A stretch of DNA of 64,000 bases from Planotetraspora mira (GCF_016863275.1 NZ_BOOO01000044.1:1-64000); one strand, 5' to 3'; numbered from the stretch's first letter, positions 9,099 through 18,173 are shown. Numbers and translations are program-made. The notes: generated by a model not told the origin, from the letters alone.

Positions 9099-10067
9099 TC
9101 AGCGGAGGGAGACGTCGGCGCGGAACGTGTGCCGATAGGCCGTGGGGGACACGCCGATCATGGTGGTCAGGTGCTTGCGCATGGATGCGCCGGTCCCGAA
9201 GCCGGCCTCCTCGGCGACGCGGTCCACGGGAAGGTCGGTGGTTTCGAGCAGGTGACGTGCGCGCTCGACGCGCTGCTGGATCAGCCATTTGCCGGGAGTC
9301 GTCCCGACCTCGTCGCGGAAGCGCCGGGTGAAGGTGCGGACACTCATCCTTGCGCGTCCAGCCATCTCGATCAGCGGGATGGGCCGATGGAGTCGCTCCA
9401 GCGCCCAGGCGCGGGTCTCGGAGGTGGTGGCCGCTGACGGCTCGGGCACCGGCCGCTCGATGAACTGCGCCTGGCCGCCGTCCCGCCAGGGCGGGACGAC
9501 GCAGAGCCGGGCGACACGGTTGGCGACCTCGCTGCCGTGGTCGCGACGTACCAGGTGCAGGCACAGGTCGACGCCGGATGCGACGCCGGCCGCGGTGAGC
9601 ACCTCACCGTCATCCACGAACAGCACGTCAGGGTTGACCTTGACGTTGGGGAACATCCGCTGGAAATGCTCCGCTTCGTTCCAGTGCGTCGTCGCTGGAC
9701 GCCCGTCGAGCAGGCCGGCGGCGGCCAGAACGTAGGAGGCGGTGCAGATCGAGACGATGCGAGCGCCGGGCCGGAGATGGTCGAATATCCCGTCGACCTC
9801 AACGGGGGGCCAGAGTCTCTCATCCTGCGGGCCGCAGGAGAACGGGGGGATCACCAGCGTGTCAGCCGTCGAGAGGATTCCGCTGTCGTTCTCCACCGTG
9901 ACGCTGAAGTCGGCGGCGGTCCTGACCGGTCCGCCGTCGATGCTGCAGGTGAGCACTTCGTACAGGGGCGTCTCATCGGGGCCGGCAGCGGTGCCGAAGA
10001 TCCTCACGGGAATGCTCAGCTCGAACGGGTAGACCCCGTCGAGCGCCAGGACGACGACGCGATGCAT
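9099..10067 (-). CDS. GlxA family AraC-type transcriptional regulator
   Basis: A 322-residue regulator with an N-terminal DJ-1/PfpI-like domain (HRVVVLALDGVYPFELSIPVRIFG; ICTASYVLAAAGLLDGRPATTHW) and a C-terminal AraC double helix-turn-helix (MSVRTFTRRFRDEVGTTPGKWLIQQRVERAR; VAEEAGFGTGASMRKHL). The frame is open further upstream, but ATG 10067 is where the family begins. It is divergent from an NADP-dependent oxidoreductase whose first codon lies about 120 bases away, a usual target arrangement. The effector is unknown. Confidence 0.92.
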   Translation of the reverse strand: MHRVVVLALDGVYPFELSIPVRIFGTAAGPDETPLYEVLTCSIDGGPVRTAADFSVTVENDSGILSTADTLVIPPFSCGPQDERLWPPVEVDGIFDHLRPGARIVSICTASYVLAAAGLLDGRPATTHWNEAEHFQRMFPNVKVNPDVLFVDDGEVLTAAGVASGVDLCLHLVRRDHGSEVANRVARLCVVPPWRDGGQAQFIERPVPEPSAATTSETRAWALERLHRPIPLIEMAGRARMSVRTFTRRFRDEVGTTPGKWLIQQRVERARHLLETTDLPVDRVAEEAGFGTGASMRKHLTTMIGVSPTAYRHTFRADVSLR

Positions 10068-10188
10068 GGCCAGATTCTTGCAAATGTTGGCAGTCTGGCC
10101 AATCGCCGGGGGTGCCTCGGCGTTGGCAGCCTTGCCGTACGCGGGCAGCCCACGAGGGGGAGGCCCTCGAGAGCAGAGGAACATGAGC

Positions 10189-11127
10189 ATGCGCGCGATC
10201 GGTCAGGACTCCCTCGGCGGCCCGGAAGTGTTGAAGATCGTCGAGGTGGAACGTCCGGAGCCGGGCCCCGGTGAGGTGCTCGTCCGGGTCCATGCGACGT
10301 CGGTCAACCCGACCGATTTCTGGCACAGGGCCACCGGTGGGCTGGCGGGGGGTGCAGGGCCGATTCGGCTGGGGTGGGATGTCTCCGGCGTGGTCGAGGA
10401 GGTCGGGCTGGGCGTGACGTTGTTCGAGCCCGGCGAGGAGGTGTTCGGCATGCCGTTGCAGCCACGACCCGCCGGCACCTATGCCGAATACGTGGTCTCC
10501 CCGTCACGGCATCTGGTCCACAAGCCGGCCTCGCTGTCCCACGTTCAGGCCGCCGCGCTGCCGTTGGTCGCGCTCACCGGATGGCAGGCGCTGGTCGACA
10601 CCGCCCACGTGCGCCCCGGCCACCGCGTGCTCGTCCATGCCGCGGCGGGCGGAGTCGGCCATGTCACGGTGCAGATCGCCAAGGCGCTCGGTGCCCACGT
10701 CATCGGCACCGCCAGTAGCGCCAAGCACGACTTCGTGCGGCGCCTCGGCGCCGACGAGGTCATCGACTACACCGGCGTCGACTTCGCCTCGGCGGTCGGT
10801 GACATCGACATCGTGGTCGACACCATCGGCGGCGAGTACGGCCCGCGCTCGCTGCGTACTCTGCGCGAGGGGGGCATCGTCGTCTCGCTCGCGTCTCCGG
10901 CCGAGGCGCGGTTGTCGGTTCAGGCGCGCGCCCTCGGATTCCGCTCGATCTTCATGATCGTCGAGGCTGACCAGGCGGGGATGCGGGAGATCGCCGCGCT
11001 CGTGGACTCCGGTCGGCTGATACCCGAGATCCACACGGTCCTCCCGCTGGAGCAGGCCGCCAAGGCCCACGAGGTCGGTGAGGCCGGCCGTACGAACGGG
11101 AAGATCGTCCTCACAGTCGTCGACTGA
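10189..11127 (+). CDS. NADP-dependent quinone/zinc-type oxidoreductase
   Basis: Medium-chain dehydrogenase of 312 residues, lacking the structural zinc loop. It has GroES-like N-terminal fold motifs (GPGEVLVRVHATSVNPTDFW; GWDVSGVVEEVG) and a nucleotide site VLVHAAAGGVGHVTVQIAKALGA. AGAGGA lies 8 bases before ATG 10189, preferred over ATG 10183, which is too close. Likely reduces quinones or enones with NADPH. Divergent from the GlxA-type regulator, which may control it. Confidence 0.88.
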   Translation: MRAIGQDSLGGPEVLKIVEVERPEPGPGEVLVRVHATSVNPTDFWHRATGGLAGGAGPIRLGWDVSGVVEEVGLGVTLFEPGEEVFGMPLQPRPAGTYAEYVVSPSRHLVHKPASLSHVQAAALPLVALTGWQALVDTAHVRPGHRVLVHAAAGGVGHVTVQIAKALGAHVIGTASSAKHDFVRRLGADEVIDYTGVDFASAVGDIDIVVDTIGGEYGPRSLRTLREGGIVVSLASPAEARLSVQARALGFRSIFMIVEADQAGMREIAALVDSGRLIPEIHTVLPLEQAAKAHEVGEAGRTNGKIVLTVVD

Positions 11128-11184
11128 CGGTGATGGCACACGCGGTCATGCTCCTCAGACGTCACTCGTCCGTAAGCTGAAGGT

Positions 11185-14100
11185 GTGTCCCCCGCACTGG
11201 TCCTGCTCGACGGCGTCCGCTGGCAGGGTGTGCGCGTGGTCGGCGACCGCGCACAGACCCTGCTGGCCGTGCTCGCCGTACACGGGCGTACAGGGCTCAG
11301 TGACGAGCGCCTGGTCGAGGAGTTGTGGCCTGATGAGGCGCCGGCCAACCCGACGAAGGCGCTACAGGTGGTCGTCTCGCGGACCAGGGCGGCGACCTGC
11401 GCGGACATCGTGGTGCGGATCCCGCGTGGTTATCGGCTGGGGCTGCCCGCCGGTCAGGTGGACGTGCTGCTGCTCGGCGCGCTGGTGGAGCAGGCGCGGG
11501 CCGCACTCGGCGAAGACGACGTGGCGCTCGCGCGCCGCCGTGCCGAAGAGGCCATGGCTCTCGTGGCCGGCGGCTTGGACGGCGGCACGGGCCCACTCGC
11601 CGAGCTGAGAGGCGTCGCCACCGGGTGGGCGGCCGAGGCGCGACGCGTGGCGGCGATCGCGCGAAGCCGGAGCGGCGCCCATGAGGGAGCGCTGCCGTTG
11701 CTGGAGGAGGCCGCGGCCGATCGGCCGTACGACGAGGAGTTGCTCGCCTGCCTGCTGCGCAGCGAGGCCGCCGTACGAGGTGCCGCCGCCGCTCTGGAGC
11801 GCTACGAGCGGTACCGTGCGGGCCTGGTCGCGAGGCTGGGCACCGAACCGGGGCCTGAGCTCGCCCGCGTGTACGCCGAACTCCTCGCCGCGGATCGGCC
11901 GGTGCGTGCGGGAATCCTGTTCGACGGTTCCTCGCTGCTCGGCCGCGACGGCGACATCCGTGCGGTGCACGCCCTGTTGCAGACCAGCCGGGTGGTCTCC
12001 ATCATCGGCCCCGGCGGGCTGGGCAAGACGCGGCTGGCTCATGTCGTCGGCAGGAACGCCGTGCAGCCCATCGCCCACTTCGTCGAGCTTGTCGGGGTCT
12101 CCTTGCCGGAGGGTGTGGTGGGCGAGGTGGGTTCGGCGCTCGGGGTCCGGGACTCGGTCAGCGGGCGTCGTGCCCTGACCGCCGAGCAGCGCTCCGACGT
12201 TCGCGCCCGGATCGCCCAGCATCTCGACCAGGCTCCGGCGCTGCTGATCCTGGACAACTGCGAGCATGTGATCGAGGCCGTCGCCGATCTGGTGGCGTTC
12301 CTATCCGTGACGACCCGCGACCTGCGGGTGCTCATCACCTCGCGCGCCCCCTTGTCGATCCCCGCCGAACGCGTCTACCTGCTCGGCGAGCTGCCCACAG
12401 GCGACGCGGTGGAGTTGTTCCGCCAGCGCGCCACGGCCGCCCGCCCGGGTGTGCGGATCGACGGGGGAGTGGTCGAGGAGGTCGTCGCACGCCTCGACGG
12501 GCTGCCGCTCGCGATCGAGTTGGCCGCGGCCAAGGTGCGGGTGATGTCGGTGGAGGAGATCGCGCGGCGCCTGGCGGACCGGTTCGCCCTGCTGCGCGGC
12601 GGGAACCGTACGGCCCCCGACCGGCACCAGACGCTGCTCGCGGTCATCGACTGGTCGTGGAATCTGCTGGACGAGCCGGAACGGCAGGCGCTGCGGTGGT
12701 TGTCGCTGTTCGGCGACGGTTTCACGCTGGCCGTGGCCGAGCACGTACTCGGCCCTGACGCCCTGCACGTCGTCGACGCGCTGACCGAGCAGTCGATGCT
12801 GAGCGTCCGCGAGACGCCGTACGGCCTCCGCTACCGGATGCTGGAGACCGTCAGGGAGTTCGGGCGGATGCGGTTGAAGGAGGCCGGCGAGGAGGCGCTC
12901 GCTCGGACGGCGCAGCGGGCCTGGGCGACGGCGTACGCCCTCGAACACGCCTTCCAGATCTTCAGCCTGACGCAGTTCGCGGCGGTCGACGCGTTGCGCG
13001 TCGAGGAGGGCAACCTCGCCGATCTGCTTCGGCAGGCTCTCGGCGAGTCCGATCCCGCTACGACGGTGCAGTTGCTGACCGGCCTCGGCGCGCTGTGGTC
13101 GATCCGTGGTGATCACTTCCGGATCCTCGTTCACTGGGACGCGATCACCCAGATGATCACCGGCTGGGTGCCGCCGCCGCACCTCGTCGAGGTGACCAGG
13201 GCCGCCATGCTGATCACGCTCATGAACATCGCGATCATCACCGATCGCCGCGGCGATCCGTTGCGCGATCTCCTCCGTACGCTGCCCACCAGTGGCACGA
13301 CGGATCCCCGCGTGACGGCGATGGCCACGGTGCTGCTCGCGTGCGACGCGGCCGACGGCGCCGAGATGCATCGCCGGCTGGCGGAGTTGTGCCGGAGCAC
13401 AGACCGTGACGTCGCCTTGGCGGCGACGCAGATGAGTGTCCACGTCTTGGAGAACGCGGGTGAGGTGATCGGGGCGGTCGAGGCCGCCGAGCGGACCCTG
13501 GCGATGCTTCGCGAGGACGAGGGCCCGTGGTTCGCCGCGATCATGCGCGCCGTGCTGGCCCACCTGGTCATGCAGCTCGGCGACCGCCGGCGGGCGGTCG
13601 GGCACGCGCGGACCGCCATCCCGGTGCTGAGCCGGCTGGGCGCCACCGAAGACGAGACCCAGCTACGCGCGCTGCTGCTGACCTCCGCGCTCGCCGACGG
13701 CGATCTCGACGCCGCGGAGGCCGAGCTCGCCGAGATCACCCGGATCAACGACAACGAGGCGGTGTTCGGCGGGGCGGCGATCGTCCTGTTGTGCGCGGCC
13801 GAGCTCGCCCTCGCCCGAGGCGAGACGGCCGCCGCGCTCGCGGAATACCGCCTGGCCGTCCAGCGGGCACGCGACCTGCGCCTGCCCGGGATGTCGAGCG
13901 CGGAGTTCACGCCGTGGTCGCTCGTCGCGGTCTCGGTCACTTTGACGGCGTACGCGTACCACGCCCCGCCGGAAGACGTCCGGTACGGCGAGGAGCTGTT
14001 CTCCGCCGTCCGGGGCTACGACCTGCTGGCGGTGAAGAACCCCGTCCTCGACTACCCGCTGTGCGGCTCGATGCTCTTCGCGCTCGGCGCCTGGGGGTTG

Positions 14101-14478
14101 CTGCGGGGAGCCATGCCCCCCGGCGACTCGATCGGGTTGCTGGTGCTCGCCGAGCGGTTCGCGTACAACAGCCTCATGCCCAGCATGGCCTTCGAGCGGA
14201 TCGAACCGTACGCGGAGCGGGCCGCGCCCGGGTTGATCGCCGCCGTGCGGGCCCACTACGGCGATCGACGCGGCTCCGACCTGCTCGACGAGGCACGGAG
14301 TCTCGTCGAGCAGGTCTCCGGCCGTGACGGACGGAGGTCACATGTGCCGTTTGTAGCTGCGTACCGACAGCGGCGCGAAGATCGCCATGACGATCAGGCA
14401 CGCCAGGATCGTCCAGGCGACCTCTCCGCTGACGACGGCGCGGTTGGCGAGGTCGCGGGCGGCCGTGACCAGATGTGA
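11185..14478 (+). CDS. AfsR/SARP-like regulator with BTAD and NB-ARC domains
   Basis: A 1097-residue regulator. Residues 1-95 form an OmpR-type winged helix (DERLVEELWPDEAPANPTKALQVVVSRTR; RGYRLGLP). Residues 100-245 are a bacterial activation domain ending ...ARLGTEPGPELARVYAELL. An NB-ARC ATPase follows, with Walker A GPGGLGKTR near 273, LLILDNCEH near 353 and GLPLAIELAAAK near 438; the rest is helical repeats. The GTG start has weak GAAGG just upstream. The last ~47 residues are Arg/Asp-rich and lie antisense to the end of the convergent permease gene, so the ancestral stop may have been lost. No biosynthetic cluster is adjacent. Confidence 0.9.
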   Translation: MSPALVLLDGVRWQGVRVVGDRAQTLLAVLAVHGRTGLSDERLVEELWPDEAPANPTKALQVVVSRTRAATCADIVVRIPRGYRLGLPAGQVDVLLLGALVEQARAALGEDDVALARRRAEEAMALVAGGLDGGTGPLAELRGVATGWAAEARRVAAIARSRSGAHEGALPLLEEAAADRPYDEELLACLLRSEAAVRGAAAALERYERYRAGLVARLGTEPGPELARVYAELLAADRPVRAGILFDGSSLLGRDGDIRAVHALLQTSRVVSIIGPGGLGKTRLAHVVGRNAVQPIAHFVELVGVSLPEGVVGEVGSALGVRDSVSGRRALTAEQRSDVRARIAQHLDQAPALLILDNCEHVIEAVADLVAFLSVTTRDLRVLITSRAPLSIPAERVYLLGELPTGDAVELFRQRATAARPGVRIDGGVVEEVVARLDGLPLAIELAAAKVRVMSVEEIARRLADRFALLRGGNRTAPDRHQTLLAVIDWSWNLLDEPERQALRWLSLFGDGFTLAVAEHVLGPDALHVVDALTEQSMLSVRETPYGLRYRMLETVREFGRMRLKEAGEEALARTAQRAWATAYALEHAFQIFSLTQFAAVDALRVEEGNLADLLRQALGESDPATTVQLLTGLGALWSIRGDHFRILVHWDAITQMITGWVPPPHLVEVTRAAMLITLMNIAIITDRRGDPLRDLLRTLPTSGTTDPRVTAMATVLLACDAADGAEMHRRLAELCRSTDRDVALAATQMSVHVLENAGEVIGAVEAAERTLAMLREDEGPWFAAIMRAVLAHLVMQLGDRRRAVGHARTAIPVLSRLGATEDETQLRALLLTSALADGDLDAAEAELAEITRINDNEAVFGGAAIVLLCAAELALARGETAAALAEYRLAVQRARDLRLPGMSSAEFTPWSLVAVSVTLTAYAYHAPPEDVRYGEELFSAVRGYDLLAVKNPVLDYPLCGSMLFALGAWGLLRGAMPPGDSIGLLVLAERFAYNSLMPSMAFERIEPYAERAAPGLIAAVRAHYGDRRGSDLLDEARSLVEQVSGRDGRRSHVPFVAAYRQRREDRHDDQARQDRPGDLSADDGAVGEVAGGRDQM

Positions 14479-15174
14479 GACCGGGTTGACCCGTACGAAC
14501 GCGGCCAGCCACCCGGGCAGGGTGTCGACGGGGACGAACGCGTTCGACAGGAACGTCAAGGGGAACAAGATCATCATGGAGATGCCCTGCACGGCCTGGG
14601 CGCTCCGGGCGATCGTGCCGACCCAGGTGAAGACCCACGCCAGCGACCAGCCCGTGAAGATCGCCAGCAGGATCGCGGCGAGCACGCCGCCCGCTCCGCC
14701 GCCCGGACGGTAGCCCATCACCAGTCCCATGCCGAAGGTCAGCGTGGCCGCGATCGTATAGCGCAGCAGGTCAGCCACCATCGGGCCGGCGAGAGGCGCG
14801 ATCCGGGCGATCGGCAACGACTTGAACCGGTCGAAGACACCCTTCTCCATGTCCTCACGGAGTTGCGTGCCCGTGGCCATGCACGTCGTCAGCACGGTCT
14901 GGGCGAGGATGCCGGGGATCATCAGAGGGAGGTAGCTCTGCACGTCGCCGGCGATGGCGCCGCCGAAGATGAAGGCGAACATCGCGGTGAACAGGATCGG
15001 CTGCAGCGCCACGTCGAAGAACTGCTCCGGGTTGCGGCGCATCTTCTTGAGCGCCCGCCACGCCATCATCAGGGTCTGGCCGAGGGTCTCCGCCATGGAG
15101 ATGCGCCGCCGGGCGGCGGCCACGCGGTCGGCGGCCGTGACCGCCTCGCGGGCGGGCGCGATCAGGGTGCTCAT
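14338..15174 (-). CDS. ABC-2 exporter permease (DrrB family)
   Basis: A 278-residue integral membrane protein with six predicted helices. Family motifs include RNPEQFFDVALQPILFTAMF, the EDMEKGVFDRFKSLPIAR loop and FVRVNPVSHLVTAARDL. It is translated from an ATGA overlap with the ATPase and forms the membrane part of a daunorubicin-resistance-type exporter. Its last 140 bases overlap the 3' end of the convergent AfsR-like gene; the protein ending SVRSYKRHM is normal for the family, so this gene looks intact. Confidence 0.93.
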   Translation of the reverse strand: MSTLIAPAREAVTAADRVAAARRRISMAETLGQTLMMAWRALKKMRRNPEQFFDVALQPILFTAMFAFIFGGAIAGDVQSYLPLMIPGILAQTVLTTCMATGTQLREDMEKGVFDRFKSLPIARIAPLAGPMVADLLRYTIAATLTFGMGLVMGYRPGGGAGGVLAAILLAIFTGWSLAWVFTWVGTIARSAQAVQGISMMILFPLTFLSNAFVPVDTLPGWLAAFVRVNPVSHLVTAARDLANRAVVSGEVAWTILACLIVMAIFAPLSVRSYKRHM

Positions 15175-16196
15175 CGGTTCTCCTCCGTGCCGGTCTCGTC
15201 GTGCTCGTCCGTTTCGTGGCCGGTGAGGGCGAGGAACACCTCGTCCAGGCTGGGCTTGGCCACGCTCACCGAGGAGATCGACACTCCGGCGGTGCGAAGT
15301 GCGATCAGCACGTCCGCGGCCAGGTCGGCCTGGTCGAGGGCGACGTTGAGGCGGCCCCGCTCCGGGCTGATGACCGGGTCGGAGCCGAGGACGCGCCGCA
15401 CGACCTCCACGGCGGCGAGCACCTCGCCCGGCTCGGCGAGCAGCAACTGGAGGGTGGAGTCGCCGACCGCGGTCTTCAGCTCGTCCGGGGTGCCCTCGGC
15501 GACTTTGCGGCCGTGGTCAATGACGGCGACGCGATCGGCGAGTTGGTCGGCCTCGTCCAGATATTGCGTGGTCAGCAGCACCGTGCAGCCGTCGGTGACC
15601 AGACTGCGGATGGTGTCCCACATCTGGCCGCGCGTGCGCGGATCGAGACCGGTGGTCGGCTCGTCGAGGAAGATCAGCGGTGGCCTGGTGATCAGGCTGG
15701 CCGCCAGGTCGAGGCGCCGGCGCATGCCGCCGGAGAACTGCGCGACCGGTTTGTCGGCGGCCTCCTCCAGGCCGAACTGGCCCAGCAGCTCAGTGCCGAT
15801 ACGCCGGGCACGCGGCGCGGCGATGCCCTGCAGGCGACTGAAAAGCCAGAGGTTCTCGCGGGCGGTCAGGTTCTCGTCGACCGACGCGTACTGTCCGGTG
15901 ACGCCGACCAACTGGCGGATCACGTGCGGGTTGCCGGCCACGTCGACCCCGAAGATCTCGGCACGGCCCGCGTCGATCTTCAAGAGGGTGGCCAGCATCC
16001 GCAGCATGGTGGTCTTACCGGCGCCGTTCGGGCCGAGGATGCCGAAGATCTCACAGGGGCGTACGTGCAGGTCGATCCCGTCGACGGCACGGTGCTCGCC
16101 GAACGTCTTCATCAGCCCTTCCGCACGCACGGCCAGATCGGTGCCCCCGTTGGGGGCCGGGCCGCCCCCGGTACGTCCGAGTTCTGTGATGCTCAT
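15171..16196 (-). CDS. ABC exporter ATP-binding protein (DrrA family)
   Basis: A 341-residue ATPase: Walker A GPNGAGKTT, Q-loop VGVTGQYASVDENLTARENL, signature FSGGMRRRLDLAASL, Walker B LIFLDEPTTGLDP and the DrrA C-terminal tail ending KPSLDEVFLALTGHETDE. GGAGAG 7 bases before ATG 16196 fixes the start; the frame runs 27 codons further upstream. Partner of the DrrB-type permease. Hydrophobic drug efflux is the family function; the substrate is unknown. Confidence 0.94.
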   Translation of the reverse strand: MSITELGRTGGGPAPNGGTDLAVRAEGLMKTFGEHRAVDGIDLHVRPCEIFGILGPNGAGKTTMLRMLATLLKIDAGRAEIFGVDVAGNPHVIRQLVGVTGQYASVDENLTARENLWLFSRLQGIAAPRARRIGTELLGQFGLEEAADKPVAQFSGGMRRRLDLAASLITRPPLIFLDEPTTGLDPRTRGQMWDTIRSLVTDGCTVLLTTQYLDEADQLADRVAVIDHGRKVAEGTPDELKTAVGDSTLQLLLAEPGEVLAAVEVVRRVLGSDPVISPERGRLNVALDQADLAADVLIALRTAGVSISSVSVAKPSLDEVFLALTGHETDEHDETGTEENR

Positions 16197-16394
16197 GGCT
16201 TCACTCTCCGCGCCACCGGTTTCACGGCGCCCTCGCCCGGGTTTCACCGGTTGCCGGGAGCTCCGCGGATTGGCCAATTGCGGATCGAAGCGTGATCATG
16301 TGGCTCGATAAGACGCTGCTCCAAGTGCTAACGCTTCGGCATCGGACGCAAACCCTCCGCACGGTCCTTGCGTCCCGTGTCCGCAGACACCCCC

Positions 16395-16456
16395 AGCACA
16401 GGAGCAACGCTCGCACGCACGGGCCTCTAACTGAATCGCTCCGACGCTCCTGTGCT
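16395..16456. repeat. 11-bp inverted repeat in intergenic stretch
   Basis: Between the drrA-type gene and the next tetR there are about 370 bases without a convincing gene. Within them AGCACAGGAGC (16395-16405) and GCTCCTGTGCT (16446-16456) are perfect complements around a 40-base loop. An open minus-strand frame (16296-16571) exists but has no SD and unusual composition. Role unknown. Confidence 0.35.
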
Positions 16457-16567
16457 TGTCCAGCGGCGCTTCGAAGGCGTTCAGTGGTGTTGTTTCTGCT
16501 GGTGAGCGCCTTGAATGGTTCGCGGGCGACGTGTGCCGGTAGTGGCGCCCGGGCGCGTTCGGCTCGG

Positions 16568-17242
16568 TCACGCCGAGGTGCTCGGTCGGCTGTCGGTCGG
16601 TCCGAGCAGGGTTTCGCTCAGGGTCCGGGCCAGCCAGTCCTGGCAGTCGCGCACAGTCCAGCCGCAGAACTCGGTCAGTCGCTCGAACAACTCGATCGAG
16701 GTCAGGGCGTAGATCTGATCGGCGGCCCGCTCGACGCTCAGTCCGGTGCGCAGTGCGCCCACGGCCGCAAGGTGTTCTGCAGGTCCGTGGCTGCCTGTCA
16801 ATCGCTGCTCTTCTGTGTCGGATAACAGGCGGGCCAAGCCGACATCGGTCGCTGCGGCGGCGCGCAGCACGCGATGCACCGGACCGACACGTTGATAAAT
16901 CGCCAGCGCCATCTCCGCGAAGGCGAGCAGCTTCCGCACGGGGTCAGGTTCGGCGATGATCGCCTGTACCTGTGGCCGGGCACTCTGCGGGACGGCCTGC
17001 GCGTCACCAGCCAGGGTCACGTCCCAGACGAGCTTCGCCAAGCCCGGCTTGCCGCCAGGACAGGACGTGTACAGGGTCTGCACGACGACGCCTGCGGCCC
17101 GTGCGACGTCAGCCATCTTGGTGGCGGCATAGCCGTGTTCCAACATGAGTGCACGTGCCGCCTCGGCGATCCGTAGCCGGGTCGCCTCCGCGTTCTCCCG
17201 CCGTATCTCACTGACGTATCGCCGCTTGGGCTTCTGCTCCAT
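16568..17242 (-). CDS. TetR family regulator
   Basis: A 224-residue regulator with an N-terminal helix-turn-helix (RIAEAARALMLEHGYAATKMADVARAAGVVVQTLYTSCPGGKPGL). The recognition segment has TSCPGG where YxxFxxK is usual, slightly atypical. The C-terminal ligand domain is unassigned. It is divergent from a DUF1772 membrane gene across about 90 bases, so it likely represses that gene and itself. Confidence 0.87.
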   Translation of the reverse strand: MEQKPKRRYVSEIRRENAEATRLRIAEAARALMLEHGYAATKMADVARAAGVVVQTLYTSCPGGKPGLAKLVWDVTLAGDAQAVPQSARPQVQAIIAEPDPVRKLLAFAEMALAIYQRVGPVHRVLRAAAATDVGLARLLSDTEEQRLTGSHGPAEHLAAVGALRTGLSVERAADQIYALTSIELFERLTEFCGWTVRDCQDWLARTLSETLLGPTDSRPSTSA

Positions 17243-17264
17243 GGATGATCACCGTGCCGTCGTA

Positions 17265-17295
17265 TTGACTTTATCTGATTCAAATGAAATTTTAT
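17265..17295 (+). promoter_or_regulatory. Probable promoter of DUF1772 gene
   Basis: TTGACT at 17265-17270 and TTTTAT at 17290-17295 with a 19-base spacer, in a locally AT-rich 50 bases between tetR and the membrane gene. If used, transcription starts after ATG 17294 and supports the later ATG at 17333. Confidence 0.4.
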
Positions 17296-17332
17296 GCATC
17301 TAGCCAATCACTGGGTTCGCCGGGGGTGGAGC

Positions 17333-17857
17333 ATGCGTGTCGTGCTGTTGGAGGTCGCTCGGACGGGGGCGACGTTGCTGCTCGGCCTCTTCGCCGGAGG
17401 CCTCGTCTTCACCGTGCTGGCTCCATCACTGCGTTCGTTACCCGGACCCGCGTACGTGCGGTACTGGCAGGCGCTCAATGTGGATTACGGCCGTGCCATG
17501 CCGGTGTTACTGCTCACCTGCCTCGCTCTGCTCGTGACGACGTGTGTTGTGTCCTACCAGCGTGGCTGGCTCGTATTTTGGCTCAGCATCGCCGCCTTGC
17601 TGCTACTCGTGGCTACGATCGCGCTCACCTTGACCCAATTGGATCCACTCAATCAGCTTGCGAACTCATGGAACGTCGATGAGTTGCCGACCGACTGGGC
17701 GGATGTCCGCCTGCGTTGGTGGACGCTGCACACGGTCCGGACTGCGATGGCGACGCTCGCCTTTTTCGCTCTCCTGGTCGCCCAGGTAGCCGATAGGGGA
17801 GGCGGCGAGACCGTCAGTGCACACTCGGACGCACAGCCTGCCCAGGTCTCCGGTTGA
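17333..17857 (+). CDS. DUF1772 (anthrone-oxygenase-like) membrane protein
   Basis: A 174-residue protein with four membrane helices and the typical loop LAPSLRSLPGPAYVRYWQALNVDYGRAMP after helix one. It belongs to the DUF1772 group, which includes anthrone oxygenase-like proteins, but most members have no known activity. ATG 17333 has a G-rich box 6 bases upstream; ATG 17294 would add 13 polar residues. The neighbouring divergent TetR gene is its probable regulator. Confidence 0.78.
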   Translation: MRVVLLEVARTGATLLLGLFAGGLVFTVLAPSLRSLPGPAYVRYWQALNVDYGRAMPVLLLTCLALLVTTCVVSYQRGWLVFWLSIAALLLLVATIALTLTQLDPLNQLANSWNVDELPTDWADVRLRWWTLHTVRTAMATLAFFALLVAQVADRGGGETVSAHSDAQPAQVSG

Positions 17858-17991
17858 CAGGGTCACCGCATGATCCACCGGGCTGAAATGTGGCCGACAC
17901 CGCGCACAACTCGCGACTATTGCCCGACAGAGAGACCTCTCGGAGCAATCGAGATGGGTGACCGACCGAGTGACAGGGCCCCGCAAGGGCA

Positions 17992-18026
17992 AGGGGTCGC
18001 AGATTCGAATCCTGTCGTCCCGACCA
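17992..18026 (+). tRNA. tRNA 3'-end fragment (relic or att site)
   Basis: The last ~35 bases of a tRNA are present: T-arm with TTCGAAT loop, 3' acceptor strand CGTCCCG, discriminator A and encoded CCA. The matching 5' acceptor CGGGACG and the D and anticodon arms are absent upstream. Position 53 is A where G is invariant. The acceptor is of the type seen in actinobacterial tRNA-Pro, but isotype cannot be proven. Such 3' ends are left by integrative elements that recombine at tRNA genes. Confidence 0.6.
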
Positions 18027-18041
18027 GGTTTTGGCTGGTCG
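18021..18041. terminator. Hairpin at the tRNA 3' fragment
   Basis: CGACCAG (18021-18027) pairs with CTGGTCG (18035-18041) across a 7-base loop GTTTTGG. The stem begins inside the tRNA-like 3' end, so it could be an attachment-site core arm or a tRNA terminator. Confidence 0.4.
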
Positions 18042-18046
18042 GATAG

Positions 18047-18075
18047 GGTGTCGCGTGATCATGTGACACCTTTTT
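18047..18075 (+). terminator. Rho-independent terminator
   Basis: A 24-base near-perfect palindrome (GGTGTC at 18047 to GACACC at 18070, with two G-U pairs when folded) followed directly by TTTTT at 18071-18075. This is the only canonical U-tract terminator noticed in the window. Confidence 0.7.
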
Positions 18076-18173
18076 CATGTACTGAGGACAATGGATCTCA
18101 TCTCGGTGTGGTCTTCGGAAGGCCTCATCCGATGACTGCGAGGTGAGCGGACTCCGTCGCCAAGTCCTGTGGC

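Noticed and set aside
11185-16196. Antibiotic biosynthetic cluster around the AfsR-like regulator and DrrAB-type exporter
   Set aside because: No PKS, NRPS, terpene or RiPP core gene is present within the window; regulator plus exporter alone is not evidence of a cluster.
17930-18026. Complete tRNA gene
   Set aside because: No 5' acceptor strand, D arm or anticodon arm matches the 3' end, and position 53 is not G.
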